Made by a program: the position numbers and the translations under genes. The notes under the pieces were generated by a model that saw only the letters and a list, made by a program, of their open reading frames with translations, was not told the DNA's origin and ran no database searches. 64,000 nucleotides of DNA from Pictodentalium vernedei (Eukaryota; Mollusca; Scaphopoda; Dentaliida; Dentaliidae): the NCBI GenBank assembly GCA_031216915.1, contig CM062289.1:249359113-249423112 (forward strand), given 5' to 3'. Below, piece after piece: positions 1 through 10,965 of the stretch. Within the stretch, counting starts at the first letter, position 1. Every line of letters begins with the position of its first letter.

Positions 1-766
1 CTTTGATTTATTCCGTGCTACTTATACACAGGAAGTAAACATGTCAATACAGCTCGGGCTAGGGGCTGCATTTATGAACCGATCTTCACGAAACTTCTTG
101 GGTACCTTTGTTATCACCTTGGGACGAGAACGAGTGTTTTTGTGTGCGGTCCGAAATTCAAGATGGCTGCCGGCGGTCATTTTATACCAAAATTAGATAC
201 AATCAGTTTTTTGTACAGAACTTTTATATGAAGGTTCTGATTTGAATAAATTTTTGAGTGAATGTTTAGTAAAATGGAATACATCACATATAATACGTTT
301 TTTTTTCTCGTGCAGAAATTATGAAAGTTAGATGAACTTTGATTTATTCAGTGCTACTTGTACACAGTAAGTGCACATGTCAATACGGCTCGGACTGGAG
401 GCTGCATTTATAAACTGATCTTCACGAAACTTCTTGGGTACCTTTGTTATCACCTTGGAACAGGAACGAGTGTTTTTGGGTGCTTTTGTTATTACTGTGC
501 TATGAGAACAAATATTTCTGCGTTCAGTCAGATCCGCTCTGGGACTTTCTTTTCTAGTTTAGCATCTAACTGTCGCCCACCTTTACAATACTTTACCTAT
601 ACATTTGTTACAGGCTACGGTCAGTATTTATGTACAGACCGTTACAATACTTTATATGTACCTTTGTTGTCAGGTCATTACCAAGATGTGTGTCATTGCT
701 GTGTCACATACTGTACAGGTACATGTCTTACACAAGTTGAGCTACAGTGTCACTGATACTTTCATT
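1..766 (+). mobile_element. Helentron/HINE-like element F1, 3' part with ~345 bp tandem unit (cut by window start)
   Basis: One unit (about 1-345) and the start of a second (from about 346) share phrases such as TACGGCTCGG and GAACCGATCTTCACGAAAC. The 3' end reads AAGTTGAGCTACAGTGTCACTGATACTTTC, a hairpin-prone terminus that recurs at 6693, 31557, 33918 and 52790. The same family is complete at about 51027-52826. The design (tandem repeats between unlike termini, no coding) fits non-autonomous Helitron/Helentron-type elements; that class is inference. Confidence 0.65.
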
Positions 767-1394
767 TCCAACCGCCTTTGTGGGAAAAGATCCAGATCAT
801 TCATTTCCGTGGTGGGTAAATGTTCGATGGTCATATATCTTCCCCGACACCTTTGTTGGATTATGCCCGGAGAGGTAATACATTAGCGCGGGCAAATCTC
901 TAGTGGGCAAATGTTCGGGATTCGTACAAACGCAAGCTCTTGGGTTACCAGTCAAATTCTGTAAAGAGTTCGACTCGGTTATAGGCTGTTTGTTTACCTA
1001 CCTTTCCGGAGTTTGAACAAACATGTACCAATATTCTTTCATGCTCTAGTTATAGATTTTCCAATTGATAAGAATTTAGTAAACAAACATGTATAATGTC
1101 ATTGGTAATATCACCAAAGATTCGATCAAATCAAGTCTCGATTGAGAAACATTTCTTGCTTTGATTTAAAGAAAATGAATGTTTATGGTATTTTTAGATT
1201 CAATGGTATGGAATACTTTAGCAGGCCGGACTACCGTTGGCTTTTCCGACCGACTGAAACATTCCAGTCGATTGAATTAAAAAAATAGCGATGAACTATT
1301 CCCAGCCAAAACAGCGTCAAATTTGTTTACGTGTTTGACTGGTGGCTTGAGAACTTGATGAAACAGTTGGCGAAATCATTGATTTGTGGCTGGG
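767..1394. other. No recognisable feature
   Basis: AT-rich sequence without a convincing open frame. It holds a short imperfect direct repeat (GTGGGTAAATGTTCG near 813 and GTGGGCAAATGTTCG near 902). Nothing else could be assigned. Confidence 0.5.
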
Positions 1395-1700
1395 ACACAG
1401 TTTAATCATTTGGCCAGTATATCAGTTAAATCCTTTCAGCCCTATACAGAAAACGTGACATGGGTAGTGAAGTGGCTCAATGGATAGCGCATTGGACGTT
1501 AAACCGAAAGGTCTACGAATCGGTCCTTATCAGTGGGACGCAGTTTCATCATTTAGCCAGCATATCAGTTAAACCCGTCCAGCCCTATACACAAAACGTG
1601 ACATGGGAACGAAGTGGCTCAGTGGATAGAGCATTGGACGTTAAACCGAAAGTTCTCGATTCGATCCTTACCGACGGTAATTGCGTTGTGTCCTTGGGCA
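1395..1700 (+). repeat. Tandem duplication (~143 bp) carrying a SINE head
   Basis: The phrases CAGCCCTATACA..AACGTGACATGGG and AAGTGGCTCA.TGGATAG.GCATTGGACGTTAAACCGAAAG occur twice about 143 bp apart. A shorter third trace (GGGACACAGTTTAATCATTT) lies just upstream. The duplicated part includes the tRNA-like head of the SINE that continues downstream. Confidence 0.7.
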
Positions 1701-2192
1701 AGATACTTAATGGCAGGATACTTAACTGGTTGAGAGCTAGATTATTTTCGGTGGTCTGCATTTGTTATTTAACATTTGTTTTCTTACAAATTACCGGAGA
1801 GTGCCCAAAGGCACTCTCCAATAATTTGTAATAAAACAAATTTATAAAAACAAAATATTATTTGCGTTTGACTGGATATGAAACATGAAGGAAGGTGTTG
1901 GCTTTTACTCTGGTACCCTCATTCTTCGGAAAGCTTTGATGGTGGCTTCTAACACTCAACCATTAATCCCGACTGCCGCGGTGGCGCCATGTATCAAGAC
2001 GTACCACACGTCGATGGTGAGCATGCCTCAACTACGGCTAACTCTACTACTGCAGAGTTAGTATGTTAGAGAGCCTTAACAGCTTCTCACAACTGCTCAG
2101 TGGTTCTCTCCGGGTACCACGGCCTCACCACCCATATAACTGTCCGACACGATGTGACCCTGGCTGCTGAATGCGTCGTTAAATGTCTAACC
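1604..2192 (+). mobile_element. tRNA-headed SINE, interrupted by a TTAA element
   Basis: The head has a box A-like GTGGCTCAGTGGATAGAG and a box B-like GATTCGATCC, followed by the core TTGTGTCCTTGGGCAAG. The body resumes at about 1967 (TCCCGACTGCCGCGGTGG) and runs through GGTTCTCTCCGGGTACCACG to TGACCCTGGCTGCTGAATGCG. The missing junction coincides with a TTAA-flanked insertion at 1722-1966. Confidence 0.8.
1722..1966. mobile_element. TTAA-flanked non-autonomous element, family T (TIR CTGGTTGAG)
   Basis: It is bounded by TTAA on both sides, with ends TTAACTGGTTGAGAG and CTCAACCATTAA, and splits a SINE at its ACTTAATCCCGA core. An internal hairpin (GAGAGTGCC CAAA GGCACTCTC) sits near 1798-1829. 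Related copies lie at 21218-21460 and 35294-35534. The TTAA target is the hallmark of the piggyBac superfamily. The right end lacks one base relative to the other copies, and a 15 bp duplication of SINE sequence lies just outside the left end. Confidence 0.75.
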
Positions 2193-2399
2193 TTAGTTCA
2201 TCTAGTCCTAGCTACTCTATACTACCCATTGTTACGACCTCTGTCATCGCCCAAGTCTTATAATCACCAGTCAGATTGCTTGATTTCCCATAATCTGTAC
2301 ATAACCATACAGAGTTATCCCCCTTGTGTACAATGAAGGCCTCTGTGTTCCTCAAACCCGAAAGACAATCGAACAGGGACAGGTATTACTCAAGCATTT

Positions 2400-3620
2400 T
2401 CTCTACCGAATGACTGCACTGCTCTACGAGTCCTCTTGGTATTTGAGGATACCTATAACATGGTATTGTAGTATTTGAGGATACCTTTTGAGGATACCTT
2501 TTGAGGATGTCTTTTGAGGATACCTTTTGCAGTTACTGAAAAAGTCATTGCGCAAATACTACTCTACTACTCATCTGTGACATGGTATTGTACTATTTGA
2601 GGATACCTTTTGCATAACATCTACACAAAGATGCTTAAGGCTCCCAGCTCCTATACAGCTTCTAGACCATCCATCATCTTCATAGCTCCAATGTCACTGT
2701 TTGCCCATAGTGACTGTGATCTGTCCAATGATCAACAAGTATTGTATTCACCTTTAGTTCTTCCAGCCATGCAGTTTTATGTCACTAAGGACTTATAACA
2801 TTACTATTGGCTACCGCTATTCTGTCCTGTGTCTCAACCATTACTAACTTGTGGCACTACTTGGGCTATTAGCACATTAATGCCGCTGCGAGTCCCAGTT
2901 CACATCACTATCATTCCATTACTGCTTGCTCGAACAACTTTTTCATACCTATTCCAATTTCCACTTATAAACTGTCGAACAGTCACTAAAAAGTTATTGG
3001 TCGAACGACTCGAATCCCATCGAGCAAATGAGCTATCGAGCAAATGAGCTATCTTACAAGTGACTGAACTGACTCATTTCGAAAAAAAGGATTCTAAAAG
3101 GTCTACTTTAAGTGAGGTTCCTAGAAACGGGGTTGATAATTTCATCAAATGAGCTAAAAAGCCATGAGAGCATTTGTTCCATGAGCAAATGCTCTTGCGA
3201 CTTGAATCTCATCGAGCAAATGATGTATAAAGCAATTGCTCGATCGAGTGACTCCACATACGACTCTACGACTCATTTGGGTATTTGAGGATACTTATGA
3301 CATGGCATTGTATCATTTGAGGATACCCCTTGAGGATACTATTTGTGGATACATATCCGAGGATATCTGGTCAACCCATTTCGCAGTGTATAAAAGGGAG
3401 GATACTTGTTGGACTTCTTCATCCGGGTGCTTCTATTTGGTAGTTGATAAAAAACAACATGGTAATATATAACATTCGATTCATTTTTATTCCGTTAATA
3501 ACACGCGCTGCGCATGCGCACTAACACCACGTATCCCTATGGAGATGACGTCAAAACCAATGGCAATCAAACGTGGCGCCACTGGGTCACGTGACTATGC
3601 CATCACATGAGATCCCTCCG
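2400..3620 (+). repeat. Low-copy repeat E1 (inverted relative of 10.5-13.6 kb)
   Basis: It contains repeated TATTTGAGGATACC motifs and CATCGAGCAAATG motifs, and ends in a GC-rich module at about 3500-3600. The reverse strand of 10.56-13.14 kb carries the same order of motifs. Local direct repeats (TTTTGAGGATACC, several times near 2485-2530) point to short tandem amplification. No coding sequence is apparent. Confidence 0.7.
3389..3600 (+). promoter_or_regulatory. Promoter-like cluster: TATA-like, NRF-1, CRE, CCAAT, E-box
   Basis: TATAAAAG lies at 3389-3396; the palindrome TGCGCATGCGCA (NRF-1-type) at 3509-3520; TGACGTCA (CREB/ATF) at 3546-3553; CCAAT at 3557-3561; GTCACGTGAC (USF/MITF-type E-box) at 3586-3595. 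The motifs are seen directly. Promoter activity is inference. The NRF-1 and CRE motifs recur at the same spacing at 13031-13075, so the cluster belongs to a dispersed repeat. Confidence 0.5.
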
Positions 3621-3766
3621 AGGAGAGCCCTTAAAAACATGCTCGTCCAGCCCGACATACTACTCATTTTTATCCCAACTGATGTTAGTGTGCACCTGCA
3701 ATCTAGTCCCTCCGTCGACCCCGCTTCGGTGTTCCTGTTTCATCGAGAGTCTTGTTTGGTAAAGAG

Positions 3767-4019
3767 TTAACCCTTTACCTAACATGAAAAGCAGACGACA
3801 CTTGGAAAAAAAATTCTTGAATAACTAATTTTTTTCATTTTTTTCTCTCAAAAACATAGGTTATGACCCCTCATTGGAACGAGCTCGTCGAGCTCGTTCC
3901 AATGAGGGGTCATAACCTATGTTTTTGAGATAAAAAATGAAAAAAATAGTGAAAATTAATTCGCGATTTTTGAGAATAGCGCTGGCCGGTTTTGGCCGTT
4001 ACGTTGGGTAAAGGGTTAA
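3767..4019. mobile_element. piggyBac-type palindromic MITE, subfamily 1
   Basis: It is flanked by TTAA, with termini CCCTTTACCTAACATG and TTGGGTAAAGGG. The centre is a near-perfect palindrome (ATTGGAACGAGCTCG / CGAGCTCGTTCCAAT). The body resembles a fold-back of about 245 bp with GACCCCTCATT and AGCGCTGGCCGGTTTTGGCCG blocks. TTAA duplications and CCC-starting ends are typical of piggyBac derivatives. No coding capacity. Confidence 0.88.
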
Positions 4020-4499
4020 ACAATTTCAGATCACATTTTAGATACGATTGAGAAAAAAATTGTTATTACATTCTATATAGCTGAGGCACTTATGCGAAGA
4101 GTTAAATCCTTTTTGTCCCCATATAACCTTTTATTATGTCAGCTCTTGGGATCAACCAGTCACCGTGGATTATTGATGGCGACCTATGAAGCCATATCAA
4201 GTCGATGGTGACGTCATTGTTGACCCCATATGAAATCAATATTAAGTGTGATTCCGCCATATTGTTTTTAGAAATAAAATACAACCGCCTTGTCTCAAAA
4301 ATGGCAGTCTAACAGCAAACTTTCTGAATCGTCCGTTGCATGTGATTAAAGTTTCATTAAACTCACTTAAACAAAAAGAAATCATCTGTTTAAAATATGT
4401 GTCCCAAATTGAGAAACTTATGTCAATCGATAACTCCATCCGATAGTTCAGTGTAAATGGAAACCCAGCCAATCTTCACAACAGGTTAATCATACCGAT

Positions 4500-4908
4500 G
4501 GGTGTGGGGGGGGGGGGGGGGGGGGGGGAGCAGTGGCGTTGCGGCAACCGGTTCTCGTCAGATCACCGAAGTTAAGCAACGTCGAGCCCGGTTAGTCCTT
4601 GGAAGGTTGACCGTCTGAGCGATCGATTCGGACTCCCACGTTGTGATCTTGGGCAAGGCACTTCACCCCGATTGTCCAAATGGGGGCACGATGACGCCGT
4701 GTATTAAGGCGTACTACACGTCGATGGTGCGCATGTTTTCAGCCAATCTAACCCTGCCTGTGCTGCTGTGTGAAGTTACGATGTTGGGGAGCTGCTCCCG
4801 TCGTTGCTCGCTCGTTCTCTCCGGGTAGTCTGGCTTCCTCCACAAGTAAAACTGTCACCGACACGATATCACCATGGCTGTTAAAGTGTCGATAAACCCT
4901 AATAAATA
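4500..4908 (+). mobile_element. 5S rRNA-headed SINE with expanded G tract
   Basis: The head reads TCTCGTCAGATCACCGAAG then TTAAGCAACGTCGAGCCCGG, followed by TTAGTCCTTGGAAGGTTGACC. This aligns to the 3' half of 5S rRNA, including the box A and box C promoter region. The body (CTTGGGCAAGGCACTTCACC) matches the tRNA-headed SINEs. The target duplication is AATCATACCGAT (4488-4499) and AATCATTCCGAT (4909-4920). A run of more than 20 G lies at the 5' end, inside the duplication. Confidence 0.85.
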
Positions 4909-5045
4909 AATCATTCCGATCGATAATCACTTAACCGCGAAACGAATGCTAGATAGAGCTACTCCCCTTATATTGTAAACTTACATTTGCTTGTTCACAT
5001 TTTCACAAGTACGATAACCAACGAGAAAATTAGTTACCGGGCCCA

Positions 5046-5440
5046 TTGGGGCGCGGTGGCGTTGCGGTAACCGGTTCTTGTCAGATCACCGAAGGTAAGC
5101 AACGTCGAGCCCGGTTAATCATTGGATGTGTGACCGTCTGAGCGATCAATTCGGACTCCCGCGTTGTGTCATTGGGCAAGGCACTTAACCCCGATTGTCC
5201 ACATGGGGGCACGATGACGCCATGTACTAAGGCGTACTGCACGTCGATGGTACGCATGTCTTCAACCAGTCTAACCCTGCCTGTGCTGCAGTGCGGAGTT
5301 ACGATGTTGGGGAGCTGACAGCTGCTCGTCGTTGCTCGGTGGTTCTCTCCGGGTACTCCGGCTTCCTCCACCCGTAAAACTGTCACGGTCATGATTAGCC
5401 ATTGTGCATAAGTACATTACCTTGAACACCAATAAATAAC
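5046..5440 (+). mobile_element. 5S rRNA-headed SINE
   Basis: It starts GGGGCGCGGTGGCGTTGCGG, then the 5S-like CTCGTCAGATCACCGAAGG and AACGTCGAGCCCGGTTAATC. The common SINE body follows through CTCTCCGGGTACTCCGGC to the tail AACACCAATAAATAA. It lies about 140 bp downstream of another 5S-headed copy. A short CCATT repeat flanks it, so the target duplication is uncertain. Confidence 0.85.
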
Positions 5441-5477
5441 CATTAATTAAAGGAACTTACTGGATATTGTCCGCTAA

Positions 5478-5684
5478 CATAATAATTATGTTACGGGACG
5501 TTTAGTGGTGGGATATGCTGTCATGTGAGGCTCAGTGAGATCAATATTAGGCTCGGCTAATGCCTCGAGTAATATTGACCTCACTTCACCTCACATGACA
5601 CCATAACGCCTCGCCTGATATTGATCTCACTTCCCCTCACATGACACCATATCCGACCACTAACATCCCGTGACTTATAATATG
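5478..5684. mobile_element. Fold-back element with three CCTCACATGACA-type blocks
   Basis: The outer arms GTTACGGGACGTTTAGTGGT and CCACTAACATCCCGTGAC are inverted repeats. The interior has the block TGATCTCACTTC.CCTCACATGACACCATA twice on + and once inverted. It looks like a MITE in which one arm was duplicated. No family is recognised. Confidence 0.6.
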
Positions 5685-6007
5685 AAGATTTCGAGGATCA
5701 GTCGTTGTTTCCCCTTTTCTCGTATTTAAAATACCTCCCCCCCCCCCCGCCCTTCGGTCAGGAATTAGGAAGCAACTAAACATTGTATAGCATGTCTGTT
5801 GTTGGGCCAGTTTTACAGTGTAAATAACATGGACTCTTGTGTTTACGATCTTTCGGGATTAGGTTATTGACAAAGTAACAGATCCGTCTCACTCGTCGAA
5901 CTGCTAGGGATACCAGCAATGGTATGCGAGTGTGAAACACACCAACTCGTAATACATATCAGTATGTAGATTGATAGATTATTGAAGTTCGGGTCAAAGT
6001 AAGTTGT

Positions 6008-6258
6008 TTAACCCTTTGCCTAACATAAAAATCAGACGACACTTGCAAACAAAATTCGTGAATAACTAATTTTTTTTCATTTTTGTCTCAAAAACATCGG
6101 GTATAACCCCTCTTTGGAACGAGCTCGACGAGCTCGTTCCAAAGAGGTGCATAACCCATGTTTTTGAGACAAAAATATAAAAAAATAATGAAAAATAATT
6201 GGTGATTTTCGTGAATAGCGCTGGCCGGTTTTGGCAGTTACGTTGAGTAAAGGGTTAC
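6008..6258. mobile_element. piggyBac-type palindromic MITE, subfamily 1
   Basis: Left TTAACCCTTTGCCTAAC, right GAGTAAAGGGTTAC (the right target site is mutated from TTAA to TTAC). The palindromic centre is TTGGAACGAGCTCG/CGAGCTCGTTCCAA, with the typical AGCGCTGGCCGGTTTTGGC arm. Confidence 0.85.
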
Positions 6259-6692
6259 CCAAAGGAGTCTTCGGGCGATCACTTTTATACTGGAAATAGT
6301 AGATTGTTTTCACCCCTGGAAATGGTAAAAATGTCCTCTTGAAAACTTAGAATTTGATGACAGCTTGCGTTTTTCAATGCTATTATTCGTGTTGAAATGA
6401 AATTTTGCCAGATTATTTCCACTTGTGATGTATGCGCCAAGAAGAGAGGGAAAAGTCCATTAATAAACCATAAACAATATCCAATAGGCGACTGGTTGAA
6501 CATTAATAGCGAACAAATAGGGGGCGTGTCTTAAGCAGCAATGAAATATCCGTTTTTCTTTCACATGACTGGTATTATACGCCAGAATTTATTTTTTTAT
6601 TGGTGTTTAAAGTCACATATTATACGTTAGAAAAAAATTCATAATTGACTTCATAAAATTGAAAACCAGTTCCAATAGCTTGAATAAATGGA

Positions 6693-8520
6693 AGTGTCAA
6701 TGACACTGTAGCTCAACTTGACAAACTTGAACTTGGTAAGTTATAAATGAAATGGCAAAATTGAAGATCATTGGTATCAATATTATTTGATGAAATTTCA
6801 ACATAACAGTATTGTGTGTGCACAACGTCAGAGTAATCAATGCATTTTTAAATGTAAACTGTAAGACTGGCTAAAAATAAAGGAAGAATGTTGATACACA
6901 AATGCAGTATGTCCAGAGGTTATTGTAACTGGCAACTTTTTTCACAGAAATGAATGCTAATCAATAGCTCTTATCTGAAGGTCTTGCCTAATGAGCACAC
7001 CAAGTTCAAAAACAATCCTATGATAAATGTGGCCTATAGGCCATGTCAAAGACGAATGTTGATGCACAAATGCAATAAATTAAAAGATTGTTGCTAACAG
7101 CAACAGCTTTTGATGGAAATGAAAAGAAAATCAATAGCTCCTATCTTTGTCAGCCTGCATAAACATACAAAGTTTCAAAACAACCTGATAATGAATGTGC
7201 CCTCTGAGGCATGCCAAAGGGAGATGTTAATGCACAAATGCACTAAGTAGAAGGTCATTGCTTGTGGCAATGTTTTTTAAATTTTTTTTTATGGAACTTC
7301 AAAAATATACCCTGCAGAGAGTGCAAAGGGGATAAGTTGATGCACAAATGCAGTAAGTTCAAAGGCTGGTGATAACGACAATAATTTTTTAACGAAATGA
7401 AGAAAAGCAATATTAGCTCACATCTAGAGGTCACCCCGAACCCACATACCAAGTTTCAAAGTGATGCGATCATAAATGTGCCCTGAAGGGTGTGTTAAAG
7501 GGAAATATTGAGGTCTGACTAAACTAAGTTCAAAGGTCAGCGGCTACATTTTTTGACAGAGATGGAAGAAAATCGATAGCTCCCATATAGATGTCACCCC
7601 CATACAAGCATATCAAGTTTCAAAGTGACCCAATCATAAATGTGTCCTGCAGGGTGTGTCAAAGGGAAATATTAATGCTTAACTGCACTAAGTTTTTTTT
7701 TAAGTTCACCAGAGGTTGTTGCCAATCAACTATTTTTGATGGAAATGTGTAACTCATTTTTCACAAGCTGCCTGGTCAGGGGCACGACATTATATACGGT
7801 CCGCGATCACACCTGCTATCCACTACCGGATGTAGTTGCAGCGGATAATACCGTGCCCAATGCACGTAGCTAGTGCTCCTGGGCGGGTTCCCGTGGGCCT
7901 TTATAAACCGGCTTTCCTTTTTCAAAAATTTGAGAAGTCTATGTTTTGGCTTGAAAACAGTTGTCATGGGAAAAGAAACCATAAGGGCGGGGGGGGGGGG
8001 GGCGGGGCACACTGACCTTCCATTTTCCAACACGTTTCCCTCGGAAAGACCCCAACAACGCGAGTGGAATGCCCACTCTTGTCGTCGCCCCCAACTCGCC
8101 GCTACTAGTGTCGAATAATCCTCCGTATCATGACAAACGATTGAAATGTGGCGTTTCCTGCCCCAAACAAGATTCCTGGATCAGCTACTGCCAGCTATAC
8201 GTTGTTATCAACCAACATGTGGTCTTTCTGTATAACTGGACAAAGAAAAGGAGTTACAAGATGGCCATGCCTTTCACGACACAGCATCGAAATTCAATAG
8301 CTCATGTCAGGTTGTTATCCCAAACCTGCAAATGAAATGCTGTATTGATCAAATGACCAACACAGATTGTAAAGCATGCCAAAGGAATTTGAATTGAAGA
8401 ACAGGGTAATTCAAGATGTTCAACATTTTGCCCGAAAAGCGACTGAAGTAACTCTCAAACAAGCATGTGAGTTTCAAGATAATCGATCGGGGAGTGTGCG
8501 TTGTAGGGTTTGCCCTGGGG
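6693..8520 (-). mobile_element. Helentron/HINE-like element F2 with divergent tandem units
   Basis: It begins with GAAGTGTCAATGACACTGTAG, the reverse of the terminus seen at 766 and 52826. Inside, divergent repeats carry phrases such as AATGTGCCCT..GGCATGCCAAAGG and TCAATAGCTC..TATC, spaced about 145-170 bp (about 7022, 7190, 7470, 7634). A different segment at about 7765-8270 with a G tract seems inserted, as repeat-like sequence resumes at about 8280. The far end is uncertain. Confidence 0.55.
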
Positions 8521-8599
8521 TGTAGCTACTGATCTTTATACAACTGAATTGCTGGAACGGTCATTGGTCACGTGTAGAAAGGCACCTTGCCTGCAGCAC

Positions 8600-8640
8600 T
8601 CTGGGGTGGGGGGGGGGGGGGGTGGAGGGGGGGGGGGTGC
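8600..8640 (+). repeat. G-rich low-complexity tract
   Basis: There are several runs of seven or more G separated by T, TGGA or TG. It could form a quadruplex; no feature is attached to it. Confidence 0.7.
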
Positions 8641-8965
8641 GTGGGTAGAGTGTCGCTGTAAGTAAACAATGTTCAACAACAAACTTTCTCGCAGGTCTTC
8701 AATTCCCAGATCGCCAATCTCCTTTCAAAGAATATACTTCGATATCGGTGAAAGCGACTTTCCCCATTTCTTTGTTACCTTTGTGATAAACCATTTCAGG
8801 GCGGTTTGTATGAGATTTTGCATAAAAAAAACAATCGGTAGTTGGTAAGCAGACGGCCTATATGCTCTCCTTCATCCCCTTCCTTTATACTTACGGGGCT
8901 AACGCAAAAGAAAAGAATAAGAGGGACCAGTAATATTTTATTCTCACAGCCCAAAGGCTGTAGGA

Positions 8966-9218
8966 TTGACCCTTTATCCAACACAATATCAAAATTTACT
9001 TTTTTAATTATTGTTTTTTTTTAATATTTTTCCAAGAACTGTCGACAAAACCATATCATGTGACCCCTCATTGGAACGAGCTCGACAAGCTCGTTCCAAT
9101 GAGGGGTCACATGATATATTTTTGTTGCCATTTGTTGAAAAAAATATATTTTCTTTCAACTGCTCAATTTGTAAATTATGCGGGCGGATGCGATCGATTC
9201 TATAGGTTAAGGGTAAAT
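8966..9218. mobile_element. piggyBac-type palindromic MITE, subfamily 2
   Basis: It has the same terminal CCCTTTATCCAAC and palindromic centre (CATTGGAACGAGCTCG) as subfamily 1, but different arms: ACCATATCATGTGACCCC and ATATTTTTCC in place of the TTTTGGCCG block. The right end (GGTTAAGGGTAAA) is decayed. A second subfamily-2 copy is at 50550-50746. Confidence 0.75.
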
Positions 9219-10021
9219 AAATTATCACTGAACCTCCTCATAAATGCAAGATTACTGGACATTTACTTGTGTATCCAGCGGTCTCATTCGAAGCTCGTGT
9301 TCACATGGCTATTGCACTCACTGTAAACGTCCTATACAAGACTCTGGGGCGTATTAGTCGGGTACATGCCTCAAGTATCAGTCTATTTATAATCAATTAC
9401 TGTAGAATTACATGACTTACCATCGTTGGCTGCAGCTTTATAGCTCCGCTATACGAGATTGAAATAAGGTCTGTCTGTATTCGAGCACATTGATGATATT
9501 TGGCCTCGATTATAAAGAGAGCAACTCCACGACATTACTTAAGGTGCTATATAAGTAATAGAATTTTGTTTATTTTGAAATTCCTACCTCTGATATTTAT
9601 TAAATTCAAATTAAATATACACAAATTATACATCAAAATGAAGGTTGAGATGTATAGAACACGAAACACATATGTAATCAACTCATAGATTTGACAGCAG
9701 GCACCACTGGTTCCTGGAAGTCCGCTACCGTATTCGTTCCAGATCTGATAATGAAATAATATTTCAAGAGAACACCTTGTGGCCAAATGTGCTTCATATA
9801 ACCAAATTTTGCTGACAATGCTTTCTGTTACCTGGTGAACGCATGCGTGGACATCTGATTCTCTGCATACGTGTGGGTCATTTTATCGGCTTTATTGTGG
9901 CTATTTTGTGGGTTCAACAAAGTGTATTTATACTTGTTGGTGTTTACTGCTACAGGACCAATGAGATACTTCAGAGAGCTCAGTACTCACCGGCGACTCC
10001 AAAATATTCAAATAATGCCCC
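9219..10021. other. No gene seen
   Basis: AT-rich sequence; no open frame resembles a known protein. A 20 bp scrap near 9517 (AGAGAGCAACTCCA) matches the dispersed core described at 14515, 17745, 27290, 27575 and 39405. Confidence 0.45.
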
Positions 10022-10278
10022 GATACTGTACAGTCGCCATGGACTGGTCGTAATCCACGCATGGGCAGTAATGTCCACGCATGTGTTTACTAGGTGATAA
10101 AAATCCTCATCAGCAAAACTTTAATTTATGAAGCACCGTGTTGTTGTACCTGGTGATCCATTAATTAAATTTTTGATGATTATTCCTGTAATTAGTGTTT
10201 GGAATCTATTTTTAATGCATCTGTGGAAATATTGTACATCCGTGGAAAGTGGCTAGTCTACGGCGGCCGTACCGTATA
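10022..10278. mobile_element. Fold-back MITE, family P (TIR near GCCGTGGACTGGTC)
   Basis: The left end ACAGTCGCCATGGACTGGTC and the right end GACTAGTC-type CTACGGCGGCCGTAC are inverted repeats. The middle has TTAATT-rich palindromic sequence and GAAGCACCG. Copies lie at 10700-10965 and 38829-39075, and a half copy at 11924-11990. Confidence 0.7.
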
Positions 10279-10445
10279 TACGTAGTTCTGTTGCCTTCGA
10301 ATGCCAGTAAGTTCAGCAAAGGGCCACTACCCATATCATTAACATAAATTAGAAAAAGTATAGGCCACAACACAGATCGCCGATGGACACCGCAATTAAC
10401 TTCTTGTGTTGGAGCTGGCGATATTGAGCATATAATTCTTACCAC
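10279..10445 (-). pseudogene. LINE-type reverse transcriptase fragment
   Basis: Read on the minus strand, the short open frame contains GVHRRSVLWPILFLIYVND, a clear decayed match to the non-LTR reverse transcriptase block GVPQGSVLGP-LFLIYIND, followed by LLNLLAFEGN where active enzymes have FADD. Both catalytic aspartates of that motif are therefore lost. Only about 50 residues remain. The frame ends where the fold-back MITE at 10022-10278 begins, so that MITE probably interrupted it. An active enzyme would copy LINE RNA and could mobilise the SINEs seen here; this copy is dead. The match is to the general non-LTR family; no clade can be given. Confidence 0.7.
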
Positions 10446-10699
10446 TGCTAAGTCATATCAATTCTATGCTAGGCGTCTAGTCCGGCTTCTAACAGAACTA
10501 CAATATTTTATTGACGACCATACGAACACGGCTACGATGCAGTATCCTCCGATAAACTATCCTGCAATACGACATCGCCATGCCACAAGTATTCCTCGAT
10601 ACCCGGATAATGTCTATCCCTCATTGAACTCTAACGTTGTGGCCTTCGTATAAGTATCCTCCAATAGTACACCAACATGTCATAAGTATCCTCATACTG

Positions 10700-10965
10700 T
10701 CATACAGTGCGGCCGCCGGGGACTGGTCAGTTCCCTCGGGTGAGCAATATTTTCACGGACGCAATAATATTTGATTCGAAACATTAATTATAAGAATGAG
10801 CATCACAGATTTAATTAATGAAGCACAGTGTACAACCCAATGCTTTATTAATTAAAATTTTCATGCTGATGATTTTTATTACTTGGTAAACGCATGAGTG
10901 GACATCACTGCCCGCACGTGGATTATGACCAGTCCACGGAGACTGTACTGTATACCCAAAAATGT
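10700..10965. mobile_element. Fold-back MITE, family P
   Basis: Left GCGGCCGCCGGGGACTGGTC, right GACCAGTCCACGGAGACTGT. The interior has CACGGACGCAATAATATT and the palindromic TTAATTAATGAAGCAC region, as in the copy at 38829-39075. Confidence 0.75.

Noticed and set aside
4560-4625. Possible functional 5S rRNA gene
   Set aside because: Only the 3' half resembles 5S, and it continues into a SINE body with flanking target duplications.
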